Part shown: in pieces, positions 17,711-27,335 of the stretch
Layout of the letters: each line of letters opens with the position of its first letter
How positions within the stretch are numbered: position 1 is the first letter of the stretch
Assembly (NCBI GenBank): GCA_037968475.1
Contig: JBBKVO010000040.1
Coordinates: 1 to 64,000 of the forward strand
Length of the DNA: 64,000 nucleotides
Reading direction: 5' to 3'
Origin: SB11 sp037968475
GTDB lineage: Bacteria; Bacteroidota; Bacteroidia; UBA8524
The notes under the pieces: model-generated
Told to the model about the DNA's origin: nothing
What the model saw: the letters and a program-made list of their open reading frames with translations, nothing else
Databases searched by the model: none
Program-made: the position numbers and the translations under genes

Positions 17711-18412
17711 TTAGTTATCGAAACTGCTAGCACCAGCTTTGGCATTGGCACGAGCTATATATTTTTCTATATCGCGAGCTTGGTCGCTTTCAGAAAACTC
17801 TTTTTTAATACGTTGGTAGTTTTTTGCTGCCTGCTCGTTTTTGCCTAAGTTTTCTTGCACTAAGCCTAATTTTTTAAGGTATAGCGGAGCTGTAAGCGGG
17901 TTTTTAGAGTAGTTAGCAGCATCTTTAAAATAGCCTTCGGCTTTATCTACATCGCCAAGTTCTACATTGCAATCGCCTATCATGCCTATAGCGTGTGCAC
18001 GTACCAACTCATCGCTTAGCTTAAATTTCTCAAGGTATTCTATAGCAGTGCTATAATCACCTATGCTCATATAAGCACGACCGGCTATATATGCCGCTTT
18101 TTGTGCTGATGGTGTACCGCTATATTCATTTACAAAATCAACAGCATTAATAAAATCAGGATCAGCAGGGTCGCCATTCAAAATCTTGTTAAAAGAATCT
18201 AACTCAAAATAGTATTCTATTTTAAACAAGCTTTTTTGAGCTTCTTTTTCTTTTTCGCTATTTGCATAGCTCATGTATATAAAGCCAAGAACAGCCACCA
18301 ATACAATAGCACCGCCTATTTGTATTACCTTTTTGTTTTTGTTATAAAACGCTTCGGTTTTACTTAGGCTACCGCCTAGTTGTTCGTCAAGGGTCTCTTT
18401 TATTTCGCTCAT
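17711..18412 (-). CDS. TPR membrane protein (YfgM-like)
   Basis: A 233-residue protein with a short cytoplasmic N-terminus, one membrane helix (about residues 30-50, IQIGGAIVLVAVLGFIYMSY) and a periplasmic tetratricopeptide repeat domain (about 100-215; AAYIAGRAYMSIGDYSTAIEYLEKF and following repeats). The layout resembles YfgM-type proteins, which assist secreted proteins at the Sec translocon; that role here is inference. It sits 31 nt after pdhA and 14 nt before ribH. Confidence 0.75.
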   Translation of the reverse strand: MSEIKETLDEQLGGSLSKTEAFYNKNKKVIQIGGAIVLVAVLGFIYMSYANSEKEKEAQKSLFKIEYYFELDSFNKILNGDPADPDFINAVDFVNEYSGTPSAQKAAYIAGRAYMSIGDYSTAIEYLEKFKLSDELVRAHAIGMIGDCNVELGDVDKAEGYFKDAANYSKNPLTAPLYLKKLGLVQENLGKNEQAAKNYQRIKKEFSESDQARDIEKYIARANAKAGASSFDN

Positions 18413-18443
18413 TTCAGTTAATAGTCGTTATAGGTAATAAGGC

Positions 18444-19448
18444 TTAATCCATTATAAAAGGATAGTCCGCTTCTGCGTAAACATCGTTGTAAATTTCGTC
18501 GGGGCTAGGTAGTGGCGAGTTTTCAGCAAACTCAACACTTTCAGCAACAGTCGCTTCAATTTTTTCTTCTATCTCATCCAATTGTTTTTCGGTAAGCCAT
18601 TTATTTTTCAAAATGGTGTTTTTTACCTTTTCAATAGGGTCTTGGTTTTTATATCCTTCTACCTCTTCTTTGGTACGGTATTTTGCAGGGTCGCTCATAC
18701 TGTGTCCACGAAAGCGGTAGGTACGTATTTCAAGAAAAGTAGGGCCGTCGCCTTTTCGGGCACGTTTCACAGCTTCATCAATAGCATCGTGTACCGCTTC
18801 AACCGTCATACCATCAACAGCGGCATTGGGCATATCAAATGCTAGGCCTATTTTGTGTATATCCAGTACGTTGGTAGTACGCTCTACTGATGTACCCATG
18901 GCGTAACCGTTGTTTTCGCAAACAAAAATTACGGGTAGTTTCCAAAGCATGGCCATATTAAAGGCTTCGTTTAGTGCGCCTTGGCGCACTGCACCATCGC
19001 CCATATAGCAAACACAAACATTGCCTGTGCCGTTATACTGCTCGGCAAAAGCAATACCTGCACCCAAAGGTATTTGACCGCCTACTATACCGTGGCCGCC
19101 AAAAAAGTTATGCTCTTTGCTAAACATGTGCATACTGCCGCCTTTGCCCTTGCTACAACCGTCAATTTTACCGAAAAGTTCGGCCATAACAGCGTTTGGG
19201 CTAATGCCGCAACCTAATGCGTGCGCGTGGTCGCGGTAAGCAGTAATTATTTTATCGTCTTTGGTAACAGCACTCATAGTACCTGCTACCACAGCTTCTT
19301 GTCCGATGTATAGATGGCAGAAACCTTTTATCTTTTGCTGCCCATATAATTGTGCCGATTTTTCTTCGAAACGGCGCATCAACAACATCTCTTCATACCA
19401 TTTCTGGTAAGTTTCTTTGGTAAACTTTTGTTGTGCTTTTTTAGCCAT
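18444..19448 (-). CDS. pdhA: Pyruvate dehydrogenase E1 component, alpha subunit
   Basis: Thiamine-diphosphate-dependent decarboxylation of pyruvate, alpha subunit of the heterotetrameric E1. The 334-residue protein has the TPP motif from GDGAVRQGA to CENNGYAMGT and the phosphorylation-loop-like TYRFRGHSMSDPAKYR near residue 270. I chose the ATG at 19448 because the TAnnTTTG promoter box (19468-19475) lies inside the longer open frame that begins at 19490. Its E2 partner is at 3121-4365; no beta subunit gene is in view. Confidence 0.94.
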   Translation of the reverse strand: MAKKAQQKFTKETYQKWYEEMLLMRRFEEKSAQLYGQQKIKGFCHLYIGQEAVVAGTMSAVTKDDKIITAYRDHAHALGCGISPNAVMAELFGKIDGCSKGKGGSMHMFSKEHNFFGGHGIVGGQIPLGAGIAFAEQYNGTGNVCVCYMGDGAVRQGALNEAFNMAMLWKLPVIFVCENNGYAMGTSVERTTNVLDIHKIGLAFDMPNAAVDGMTVEAVHDAIDEAVKRARKGDGPTFLEIRTYRFRGHSMSDPAKYRTKEEVEGYKNQDPIEKVKNTILKNKWLTEKQLDEIEEKIEATVAESVEFAENSPLPSPDEIYNDVYAEADYPFIMD

Positions 19449-19467
19449 TGTAATTTTTAAAGAATTG

Positions 19468-19475
19468 CAAAAATA
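19468..19475 (-). promoter_or_regulatory. -7 promoter box of pdhA
   Basis: On the minus strand TATTTTTG lies 19 nt before the ATG at 19448. Its position rules against a start further upstream. Confidence 0.6.
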
Positions 19476-19702
19476 GACTTTTTTATACATTACAAAAAAC
19501 CCCTTTGTGGGGTATAAAGTATAATTTTTAATGTGCTGCTACTCTGCTTTTTAAAAAACAACAATAGGCTAAAAAAAATTTGCTTTGTAAATACTGTGTT
19601 TCTGCGCGTTACTGTTTGATTAACAAAATTTTACACGCTACGACTTGTTTTATTTTGTAGCTTTACAGTAGCTCTAGCTATCCTTAAAAAAACTATACTG
19701 AC

Positions 19703-20434
19703 ATGAAAAAAATTTTACTACTACTGTGTTTTGGTCTAATCTGCGGCACAAACTCTCTTTTAGCGCAAAAGAAAACCACTACCACAGCAACACCCCAACC
19801 TGAAAAGCAAACTCAAAAAAAACCACCTCCTTACGTGTACAAGACTGACTATGACGTAAAAATGAAGGAAGTAGATGCTAAAGTAAACTCGGCTGTGGGC
19901 ACTGCCCAAACGCTAAAACGCGAGCTAAGTGGGAAGCTGGATAAGGTAAACGAGCTGGATGCCAAAATGCAGGAAGTGGAGGAAATACTAAACTCGGCTA
20001 ATTTTAAAATCGGTCTTACCAATGATTCGTTAGCAAAAACCCGTTTTTCTATTGATGAGTTTAAGGCGGATACTGATAAAAAAACCGACACCTTGTTTGC
20101 CGAAGCGGAGATGCATAAAAACCTTATATGGGGGGCGATGGCTCTTGCAGTTCTGTTATTTATCATTCTCTTTATAATGATGAACAGTCGTTTGCAGAAA
20201 CTAAAAAAAGCCATGCACTTGCAAACTGAACAACAAACGGACTTGCTTAACGAGCGATTAGAAGAACAAAGGAAAAACATAACAGATGAATTAACCCAGT
20301 TTAAAAATCGTATGCAAGATGATACTTTACGAATGCGTACCGAAATACGTTCGGGAAATGATAAAACAACAGCCCAATTGGCTTCTATTATGGAGAAGCT
20401 GGATGCCTTAGATAATGCCGATAAAACAGAATAG
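19703..20434 (+). CDS. Exported coiled-coil membrane protein, unknown
   Basis: A 243-residue protein. An N-terminal signal sequence (KKILLLLCFGLICGTNSLLAQ) is followed by a Thr/Pro/Gln-rich linker, a first coiled coil (about 50-120), one membrane helix (about 146-167, LIWGAMALAVLLFIILFIMM) and a second coiled coil (about 168-240). With a cleaved signal peptide and one internal helix, the N-terminal coil would be periplasmic and the C-terminal one cytoplasmic. No family recognised. It is divergent from pdhA across a 254-nt gap. Confidence 0.7.
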   Translation: MKKILLLLCFGLICGTNSLLAQKKTTTTATPQPEKQTQKKPPPYVYKTDYDVKMKEVDAKVNSAVGTAQTLKRELSGKLDKVNELDAKMQEVEEILNSANFKIGLTNDSLAKTRFSIDEFKADTDKKTDTLFAEAEMHKNLIWGAMALAVLLFIILFIMMNSRLQKLKKAMHLQTEQQTDLLNERLEEQRKNITDELTQFKNRMQDDTLRMRTEIRSGNDKTTAQLASIMEKLDALDNADKTE

Positions 20435-20466
20435 ACAACAAATAGGGTTGAAAACCTATTCTGTCA

Positions 20467-20516
20467 AAAATTACAGCCCACAATGGGACTTAAGTCCCAT
20501 TGTGGGCTGTAATTTT
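20467..20516. terminator. Perfect 50-bp palindrome, probable bidirectional terminator
   Basis: Two 25-nt arms meet at ACTTAAGT. The inner stem contains CAGCCCACAATGGG and its complement, and the outer ends are A/T-rich, giving a T run after the stem in both directions. It follows the plus-strand gene ending at 20434 and faces the minus-strand carbonic anhydrase gene. A related palindrome occurs at 61356-61397. Confidence 0.7.
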
Positions 20517-20933
20517 AAAAAGCGGTGGATTTTAATCCGCTGCAAATGATTGAAAACGTGAGTTTGGGAGAAGAAAATTATCAAGAACTCAATGAATACT
20601 GGGTGCGGCGGGAACGTCATTCTCTCAAAAGAGGGAATCCGCGCGTAGGGCAACACTTTTTTAGTCTCCCAACCACACAGATTCCCATTTAAAATGGGAA
20701 TGACTACTTTTTAGATTTAGCTTTTTTCCATCGGTTTGAAAACCGATGCTATTGATACCTATCGGCAATCCCGAAAGGGTATAAATAGTGGCAGGTTTTA
20801 ACCTGTCGGAGAAGAAGAAGCAAAGTGTATTTCTGTTTAATTCACCCAAAAACAAAAGAATCCGATGTATATCACGTCGCTTCTCTATTACAAAGAGAGA
20901 GATGAAAAAACAATCAATTACACCACATTGCCG

Positions 20934-20981
20934 AGCGGACGCTCTATTATTTTTGGCACGAGCGGACGCACGCGCCAGCTT
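20934..20981 (-). repeat. 48-bp GAGCGGACGCTC element, copy b
   Basis: Same element and orientation as at 16173. It ends 34 nt before the stop codon of the minus-strand carbonic anhydrase gene. The second hairpin here has a CACGCG variation. Confidence 0.9.
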
Positions 20982-21015
20982 AGATACGTTAAAACAGTAT
21001 TGAATTACCTGTTAT

Positions 21016-21654
21016 CTACTCAAAAGTGTCATCATAACGATAAATGGGGTCTATTGTATCGCCTGGTTTAATGTTTACAAGACTACGAAGCAAACCATCT
21101 TCGAGGTGATATACCCAACCGTGCAGTTCGGGGCCATTATTATTTTTCCATGATTTTTGTATGATGGATGTTTTTGATAGGTTGTGTACCTGTTCCATCA
21201 CATTTACCTCTACCAGCTTGTTCACCTTTTGGCTTTCATCACTTATAGCATCAATCTCATCACGATGAAAACGGTAAACATCTTTAATGTTTCGTATCCA
21301 TTTGTTTATTAACCCATGATGTTTGTTTGATAGCGCAGCTTTTACACCTCCACAACCGTAATGGCCGCATACTATTACGTGTTTCACGCCCAATTCTTCT
21401 ACTGCATACTGCAAACCGCTAAGCAAATTCATATCGGTATTCACCACCATATTGGCTATATTACGATGAACGAATATTTGACCCGAGCGGGTATTGGTTA
21501 TCTCGTTGGCAGGCACACGACTATCTGAGCAGCCTATCCAAAAAAACTCAGGAGATTGGCCTTCACTTAAGCTATTAAAAAAACTTGGGTCGTCTTCTGT
21601 TTTTTCTTTAGCCCAAGCCTTATTTTGAAGAAAAACTTTTTCAATTATATTCAT
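21016..21654 (-). CDS. can: Beta-class carbonic anhydrase
   Basis: Zinc enzyme interconverting CO2 and bicarbonate. The 212-residue protein has the type I beta-CA zinc ligands Cys42, His98 and Cys101 with the catalytic dyad Asp44-Arg46 (GCSDSR and VCGHYGCGG). The length is typical. It starts 12 nt after the SulP transporter gene, so the pair is co-transcribed, suggesting coupled bicarbonate uptake or supply. Gene symbol by family; the physiological role is inference from context. Confidence 0.93.
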   Translation of the reverse strand: MNIIEKVFLQNKAWAKEKTEDDPSFFNSLSEGQSPEFFWIGCSDSRVPANEITNTRSGQIFVHRNIANMVVNTDMNLLSGLQYAVEELGVKHVIVCGHYGCGGVKAALSNKHHGLINKWIRNIKDVYRFHRDEIDAISDESQKVNKLVEVNVMEQVHNLSKTSIIQKSWKNNNGPELHGWVYHLEDGLLRSLVNIKPGDTIDPIYRYDDTFE

Positions 21655-21666
21655 ACGGGTTGTTTT

Positions 21667-23202
21667 TTATACTTGTTGGTTGCGCAATTGTCCCACTAAT
21701 TCTACTCCAATATTTCTTTTATCAGCTACCGATAAAAAGTCCTCTATCAATTCAGCCACATCAGGGTCTATAAATCGTGCTTTTGAAACATCAATAAGAA
21801 CACTAGCGTTATCGGGTATTTGTGCTAAACAGTCTTTTACGTTTTTAACATATAAAAAGGGAATGTCTTTAGTAAAACGAATAAGATAGTTGTTGTTGTG
21901 TTGGGTGAAACTAACCAAAGGTTGTTTGTTTGATTTGATAGTGTAGAACAAGCCTACCATTATACCTATAATAATTCCATACAGCAAATCGGTAAACAGT
22001 ATGGCTATAATAGTTACCAAAAAGGGTATAAACTGAGAAGCTCCATTTTTTGATATTGATTTGAAAATAGTGGGCGAGGTGAGTTTAAATCCCACAAAAA
22101 ATAAAATACCTGCAAGCGCGGCTAAAGGTATAAGGTTTAGCACGGGTGCAATAAATACCACACATACCAATAGCAATATACCATGCAAAATGGTCGAAAG
22201 TTTGGTTTTTCCACCTGCATTTAGGTTGGCCGAGCTACGTACTATAACTGCTGTAACAGGTAAACCACCAAACAAAGCCGAGACAATATTACCTGCGCCT
22301 TGTGCTTTTAACTCTTGATTTTTTGGGGTGATGCTTTTTGCTGGGTCAATTTTATCTACCGCCTCTACACTTAGTAGCGATTCTAAACTGGCTATCAATG
22401 TTATGGTGATAGCTATTTGCCAAACGGCAAGGTTACCTATTTGAGAAAAATCGGGAAAGTGAAGATTATTTCCAAAGGACGAAAATGAACCTGTAATGGG
22501 TATTTTAGCTAGATGATTTCCTCCCAGTGCAAATTTTTCGCCCAATGTGGGAAACCAATAATGGTTTAATACTACTGAGGCAACAACGGCAACCAATGCG
22601 CCGGGCACTATTTGGAAAAAGGTTAATTTTTTTAGCGGTTTCAACTCCCAAATTACCATTAACCCAACAGAAACTACCGCGATAATAGCCGCCGCAGGTC
22701 TAAAGGTGCGCAGGGCAAACCAAATGGTACTAAAGGTATTGCTTCCATCAGGCTGCGAAAAACTTTCATCACCTTCATAGTCGGCATCATAGCCCAATGC
22801 GTGGGGTATTTGTTTAAGGATTAGAATAATGCCTATAGCTGCCAACATACCTTTTATAACAGGCGATGGCACATAGTTGCCTATAGCACCTGCCTTTAAA
22901 AAGCCAAGTATTAACTGAAAAACGCCTGCAATAAGCACGGCGACTAAAAAAACTTCAAAAGTTTTTAGCTCGTCTAACGAGCTAACTACTATGGCGGTTA
23001 AACCTGCGGCAGGGCCGCTAACGCTTAGGCTTGATTTACTTAAAAATCCTACAACTATACCGCCTACTATGCCCGCTATAATACCCGACATTAGGGGCGC
23101 TTTTGATGCCAGTGCAATACCCATACACAGGGGCAATGCCACCAAAAATACTACTAGTGAGGCAGGGAGATCGTTTTTTAGGTTTTTTATGAAATTAGTC
23201 AT
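21667..23202 (-). CDS. SulP family anion transporter with STAS domain
   Basis: A 511-residue inner-membrane transporter of the SLC26/SulP family. The hydrophobic part (about 1-400) has about 10-14 helices, with the signature SVSGPAAGLTAIV and GLPVTAVIVRSSANLNAGGKTK. The C-terminal STAS domain (about 425-511) contains NASVLIDVSKARFIDPDVAELI. SulP members carry sulfate, bicarbonate or dicarboxylates; the adjacent carbonic anhydrase favours bicarbonate. Alternative: sulfate. It starts with ATG. Confidence 0.9.
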   Translation of the reverse strand: MTNFIKNLKNDLPASLVVFLVALPLCMGIALASKAPLMSGIIAGIVGGIVVGFLSKSSLSVSGPAAGLTAIVVSSLDELKTFEVFLVAVLIAGVFQLILGFLKAGAIGNYVPSPVIKGMLAAIGIILILKQIPHALGYDADYEGDESFSQPDGSNTFSTIWFALRTFRPAAAIIAVVSVGLMVIWELKPLKKLTFFQIVPGALVAVVASVVLNHYWFPTLGEKFALGGNHLAKIPITGSFSSFGNNLHFPDFSQIGNLAVWQIAITITLIASLESLLSVEAVDKIDPAKSITPKNQELKAQGAGNIVSALFGGLPVTAVIVRSSANLNAGGKTKLSTILHGILLLVCVVFIAPVLNLIPLAALAGILFFVGFKLTSPTIFKSISKNGASQFIPFLVTIIAILFTDLLYGIIIGIMVGLFYTIKSNKQPLVSFTQHNNNYLIRFTKDIPFLYVKNVKDCLAQIPDNASVLIDVSKARFIDPDVAELIEDFLSVADKRNIGVELVGQLRNQQV

Positions 23203-23343
23203 TAAGGGCTAGTATGCTTTTGTGAAAATATAATTAAAAGCTGCTCGTAATACAACTATTATTCCATTTTTGGTGTTTCTAGGCAGGTTTTAACATTTTC
23301 TTATTCACAAACACCAATTTATTTTTCATCACATTATTAAACG

Positions 23344-23351
23344 TATTTTTG
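23344..23351 (+). promoter_or_regulatory. -7 promoter box of the polysaccharide export genes
   Basis: TATTTTTG fits TAnnTTTG, 10 nt before the flippase ATG at 23362, implying a very short leader. Confidence 0.5.
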
Positions 23352-23361
23352 CCGCTAACCC

Positions 23362-24807
23362 ATGCAGCAAAAATTTTTATCCAACTTTAGCCTGCTTATC
23401 TCGCTTAACTTATTTGTGAAGCTGTTTTGGGTATTTGGCATTGATATAACTGTACAAAACACGCTGGGCAGCGCTGTATACGGCGATTATTTTGCCTTGT
23501 TTAATCTTGCCCTTATAGGCGCTATAATTGCTGATGTGGGCGTAAACAATTATAACAACCGTGTGATTGCCGCCGACCCTGATAAACTATCGCATTACCT
23601 AGCCAATATACTAACTTTAAAAAGTGTGCTGTTTGTAGTTTATATGCTGGCACTAATGCTTATAGGCTGGGTGCTGGGCTATAACCAACAGCAAATGGGT
23701 TTGTTGTTTATAGTGGGGCTTAACCAAGGGCTGATAACATTTTATAATTATCTACGCTCAAACGTATCGGCACTGCATCTTTTTAAAACAGAAAGCTTTT
23801 TATCAGTAAGTGATAAACTGGTAATGATAGTGCTGTGCGGTTTGCTACTGTGGGTAAACCCTTTTGACGGCACATTTACCATATATACTTTTGCTTGGGT
23901 GCAGGTGGTTGGCTTGGCAGCAGGGGTTACTATATCGTTTTTTGTATTGTATCGTTTTATAAAACGCAGCGAGTTTAAGGTTGATTTTGGGGTGATGAAA
24001 AGCATCTTAAAAAAAGCATACCCTTATGCTATACTTATTACTTTAATGAGTTTTTATACCCGCTTGGATGCGGTGATGATAGAGCGCTTGCTTCCCGACG
24101 GGGCAAACGAGGCGGGTATATATGCCTCCGGTTTTCGCCTGCTCGATTCGCTAATAATGTTTGCTGTTTTAATGGCTAATATGTTGCTGCCTATGTTTGG
24201 CCGGCTGATACACCGGCGACAAAATGTAACTACTTTGGTAAAACAAAGTTTTGCTATAATGCTATTGCCCGCCGTTGGCGTGCCTTTGCTGGCTTGGTTC
24301 TATCGCGATGATTTGTATACGCTTATCTACCCCGATTTGTATACGCCTTATGGTGCGGTTGTTTTTGCTTGGGTACTCACGGCCTTTATCCCTATTAGCA
24401 TGGGGTATATATTTGGCACGTTGCTAACTGCCAATGGTAGTTTGCGCCAACTAAATATTATATCGGTATTGGGCTTGGTGGCCAACTTTGCCCTAAACTG
24501 GATATTAATACCCCAATACAAAGCTATGGGCGCGTGTGTGGCAACAATTATTACGCAAAGTTTGGTGGTAGGTCTAACGGTAGTATATTGCCGCAAGTTT
24601 TTTAGCTTTAAAGTTTCAACGGCGTTTATTCGCTCAATACTTTTGTTTGTTACAACCACAGGGGGTGTTTTTTATGTCTTAACTTTTGTACAATGGGAGT
24701 GGAAGACGGAAGTCCTTACCGCTATGGTGTTTATTGCCCTTTTGGCCTTAATAACCGGAGTGGTGAAAATAAAAGATTTGATAGCTTCGTTTAAACCAAG
24801 TGAATAG
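23362..24807 (+). CDS. Polysaccharide flippase (Wzx/MATE-like)
   Basis: A 481-residue membrane protein with 12-14 predicted helices of the oligosaccharide flippase (MOP) superfamily, which moves lipid-linked glycans across the inner membrane. Visible features are the N-terminal helix pair, the SFYTRLDAVMIERLLPDGANEAGIYASGFRLLDS segment typical of this family (about 230-262), and the paired C-terminal helices. It is followed after a 52-nt gap by a Wzz-like and then an O-antigen ligase-like gene, which together indicate a surface polysaccharide pathway. No glycosyltransferases are adjacent. Confidence 0.85.
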   Translation: MQQKFLSNFSLLISLNLFVKLFWVFGIDITVQNTLGSAVYGDYFALFNLALIGAIIADVGVNNYNNRVIAADPDKLSHYLANILTLKSVLFVVYMLALMLIGWVLGYNQQQMGLLFIVGLNQGLITFYNYLRSNVSALHLFKTESFLSVSDKLVMIVLCGLLLWVNPFDGTFTIYTFAWVQVVGLAAGVTISFFVLYRFIKRSEFKVDFGVMKSILKKAYPYAILITLMSFYTRLDAVMIERLLPDGANEAGIYASGFRLLDSLIMFAVLMANMLLPMFGRLIHRRQNVTTLVKQSFAIMLLPAVGVPLLAWFYRDDLYTLIYPDLYTPYGAVVFAWVLTAFIPISMGYIFGTLLTANGSLRQLNIISVLGLVANFALNWILIPQYKAMGACVATIITQSLVVGLTVVYCRKFFSFKVSTAFIRSILLFVTTTGGVFYVLTFVQWEWKTEVLTAMVFIALLALITGVVKIKDLIASFKPSE

Positions 24808-24833
24808 AAAGCCCTAAATACCAACGATATTTT

Positions 24834-24841
24834 TATTTTTG
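24834..24841 (+). promoter_or_regulatory. -7 promoter box before the Wzz-like gene
   Basis: TATTTTTG lies 18 nt before the ATG at 24860 and covers the alternative TTG start at 24839, so the shorter start is preferred. Confidence 0.5.
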
Positions 24842-24859
24842 TCGCAAATACCTAACCCG

Positions 24860-25870
24860 ATGTCTGAAACAAAGACCGATTACCAATTTAATACTTTAGA
24901 GATTATTCGCCTGATACTGCGCCGCAAATGGCCTATAATAATAGTAACCGCAGTGGCTTTGGTAGCTTCTATTATATTTTCAGGGCCGTCGTTCATCACC
25001 CCAAAGTATGAGTCGAACGTTATTTTTTATCCCTCAAAAAACAACTCTGTTTCTGGTGGGATATTAGAAGACGCAACAGCACGTGATGTTGATGCTTCTG
25101 AATTTGGTGAAGAAGAAAATGCCGAACAGGCTTTGCAAATCTTAGGCTCGTCGCAACTTATGGGGCGTGTTGTACAACGTTTTGATTTGATGAACCACTA
25201 CCATATTGACCCTAATGGTTCTATGCCTTACACCAAATTGGCTAACAAAATAAAATCGAATATTAAGTTTAACCGTACCGAATTTCTTTCTATTGAGATT
25301 GTGGTTTTGGATGAAGACCCACACATGGCGGCTACAATAGCCAACGGTATATCGCAGATATACGATAGCGTGCGTACCGAAATACAAAGGCAAGTAAGTA
25401 GTAAAGCCTACGAAATTATTGAAAACGAATACAATGCTAAGGTGAAAGAGGTTGAAACGTTGCAACAGCAGGTAAACGACCTTTCGAGCGGAAAAGGAAT
25501 TGATATGAGTTCTCTTTCGGGTGGAAAAAACGAAGGCACAGGCCAAATGATGGAGCGCCAACAAAAAATGGCAAAAAGCGGTGCCGAAGTGGGTACGCTT
25601 ATCCGCCTTACCGAATCGCTTAGTCAATCGGTTGAGCAAATGAACCATTTGAAAGAAAAATTCCGTAAGGCCAATGCTGATATGGTAGAGTATATACCAC
25701 ACAAGTTTGAAATTAGCCCTGCATACGCCGCCGAACAAAAAGCATATCCCCGTCGTAGCATAATAGTATTGTTAGCCACCTTTGGTGCTTTCTTTCTTTC
25801 GGTATTAATGATGATACTTTTAGAGCGTTTTGCTTATTTCCGTGCACAACTGAACGAAGACAAGGCTTAG
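24860..25870 (+). CDS. Wzz/chain-length determinant family protein
   Basis: A 336-residue inner-membrane protein controlling polysaccharide chain length. It has an N-terminal membrane helix (about 26-46, KWPIIIVTAVALVASIIFSG), a large periplasmic region with coiled coil (about 180-280) and a C-terminal helix (about 302-325) after the proline-containing PAYAAEQKAYPRRS segment typical of Wzz. There is no tyrosine-kinase domain. It lies between the flippase and the ligase genes, starting from the ATG at 24860. Confidence 0.85.
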   Translation: MSETKTDYQFNTLEIIRLILRRKWPIIIVTAVALVASIIFSGPSFITPKYESNVIFYPSKNNSVSGGILEDATARDVDASEFGEEENAEQALQILGSSQLMGRVVQRFDLMNHYHIDPNGSMPYTKLANKIKSNIKFNRTEFLSIEIVVLDEDPHMAATIANGISQIYDSVRTEIQRQVSSKAYEIIENEYNAKVKEVETLQQQVNDLSSGKGIDMSSLSGGKNEGTGQMMERQQKMAKSGAEVGTLIRLTESLSQSVEQMNHLKEKFRKANADMVEYIPHKFEISPAYAAEQKAYPRRSIIVLLATFGAFFLSVLMMILLERFAYFRAQLNEDKA

Positions 25871-25877
25871 GGAAACA

Positions 25878-27335
25878 ATGCTCACCCAAAAGCAAATACT
25901 AAGTTTTTATATCATTAGTGGCTTGTTTATAGCCGCCAATGTGGTTGCCGTTATATTTGATTTTTACCTCGTGTCGTTGCTGCCCGTAGCTTTTTTGGTA
26001 GTATTGCTGGCACTTTTCGCATCAGATAAGTTGGTATATTTGGTTACGGGGCTTGTTCCCTTTTCCATTCCTGTGTGGCATTTGCTGGGCGATTTTGGTC
26101 TTATACTTCCTACCGAGCCTATTATTATCACATTAATGCTTATAGGCATATTAAAGTTTGCCTATGGCAGCCAAACGGCCTATAAAAGCCTTTTGCGACA
26201 CCCGCTTACCATTGCTATTCTTATAAATATAGGTTGGTTACTACTCACCTCGGCCACCAGCAGTATGCCGTTGGTATCGTTTAAGTACACTATTTCGCGT
26301 ATTTGGTACATAGCGGTGTTTTACTTTATGGCCTACCAAATTTTTACTGATTATAAACGTATCGAGCGGTTTTTGTGGTGGTTTACCATTCCTTTAGTAC
26401 TTGTGGTTATGTATGTAATGGTGCGCCACTTTCAGCACGGTTTTGTGCGTGAGGTGTTTCCGTACATGATACAACCTTTCTTTTGGGTACATGGCGTATA
26501 TAGTGCCACAGTGGCTATTGTAACCCCCATGCTTTTTGTGTTTTTTATACGTGCCAAAAAAATGGGATTTAGCACCCTTACGCGTGGGTTTATAGGGTTT
26601 TTGGCAGTGCTGTTTTTGCTGGCCATCACCTACTCGTACACCCGTGCGGCATGGGTTAGCCTTATGGCTGCCTTTGGCGCATTAATAGTGTTTTATCTTA
26701 AAGTACCTATACGGTATATTTTTGGTTCGGTAATAGTGGCATTATTGGTAGTATTTTCCTTTCAAAAATCTATACTGTTAAAACTAAGCGAGAACGAGCA
26801 AGGCTCATCACGCAAAAACGATTTGGGCGAGCACCTGCAATCGGTATCAAACATAAAAAACGACCCTAGTAACCTTGAACGCATTAACCGTTGGAATTGC
26901 GCTGTGCGAATGTTTGAAGAACGACCCATTTTGGGTTGGGGGCCCGGCACTTATGCTTTCCAGTATGCGCCTTTTCAGCGTAGTAAAGATATAACAGTAA
27001 TAAGCACCAACTTTGGCGATGTGGGTCATGCCCACAGCGAATATCTTGGGCCTTTGGCCGAAGGCGGTTTTATAGGTATGCTTAGCTGGCTGGTGGTTTT
27101 TTTGCTAAGTGTATACAAAGGCATGATGCTGTTTTATCACGGCATACACGAAAAAACGCGCACCATAGCATTGGCCGTTGTGTTGGGATTAATTACCTAC
27201 TATGCACACGGGGTGCTAAACAGCTATATCGATTACGATAAAATTGCTGTTCCCTTATGGGGCTTTTGCGCCATTTTGGTAGCACTGGAGGTGATTGATA
27301 AAAAGCCTGTGGCTGACGTTGAAGATACTATTTGA
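25878..27335 (+). CDS. O-antigen ligase/polymerase-like membrane protein
   Basis: A 485-residue membrane protein with about 11-12 helices and a large periplasmic loop containing NRWNCAVRMFEERPILGWGPGTYAF and the HAHSEYLGPLAEGG motif, characteristic of the Wzy_C (O-antigen ligase WaaL/polymerase) family. It acts on lipid-linked glycans in the periplasm. It starts 7 nt after the Wzz-like gene. Polymerase and ligase cannot be separated by eye. Its stop codon is embedded in a 49-bp palindrome. Confidence 0.85.
   Translation: MLTQKQILSFYIISGLFIAANVVAVIFDFYLVSLLPVAFLVVLLALFASDKLVYLVTGLVPFSIPVWHLLGDFGLILPTEPIIITLMLIGILKFAYGSQTAYKSLLRHPLTIAILINIGWLLLTSATSSMPLVSFKYTISRIWYIAVFYFMAYQIFTDYKRIERFLWWFTIPLVLVVMYVMVRHFQHGFVREVFPYMIQPFFWVHGVYSATVAIVTPMLFVFFIRAKKMGFSTLTRGFIGFLAVLFLLAITYSYTRAAWVSLMAAFGALIVFYLKVPIRYIFGSVIVALLVVFSFQKSILLKLSENEQGSSRKNDLGEHLQSVSNIKNDPSNLERINRWNCAVRMFEERPILGWGPGTYAFQYAPFQRSKDITVISTNFGDVGHAHSEYLGPLAEGGFIGMLSWLVVFLLSVYKGMMLFYHGIHEKTRTIALAVVLGLITYYAHGVLNSYIDYDKIAVPLWGFCAILVALEVIDKKPVADVEDTI

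Larger units (their letters stand above)
20435..21015. repeat. Intergenic region packed with palindromic repeats
   Basis: There is no credible gene in these 581 nt. It holds, in order: a near-palindrome AATAGGGTTGAAAACCTATT (20441-20460); a perfect 50-bp palindrome (20467-20516); a GGATTTTAATCC hairpin (20522-20543); a GGGAATCCGCGCG module (about 20630-20660) related to those flanking the restriction gene; CATCGGTTTGAAAACCGATG (20729-20748); CAGGTTTTAACCTG (20792-20805); and copy b of the 48-bp element. It separates two convergent genes. Confidence 0.8.

Noticed and set aside
25142..25738. 198-codon minus-strand frame opposite the Wzz-like gene
   Set aside because: Antisense to a well-supported gene; composition rich in Phe/His/Cys as expected for a shadow.
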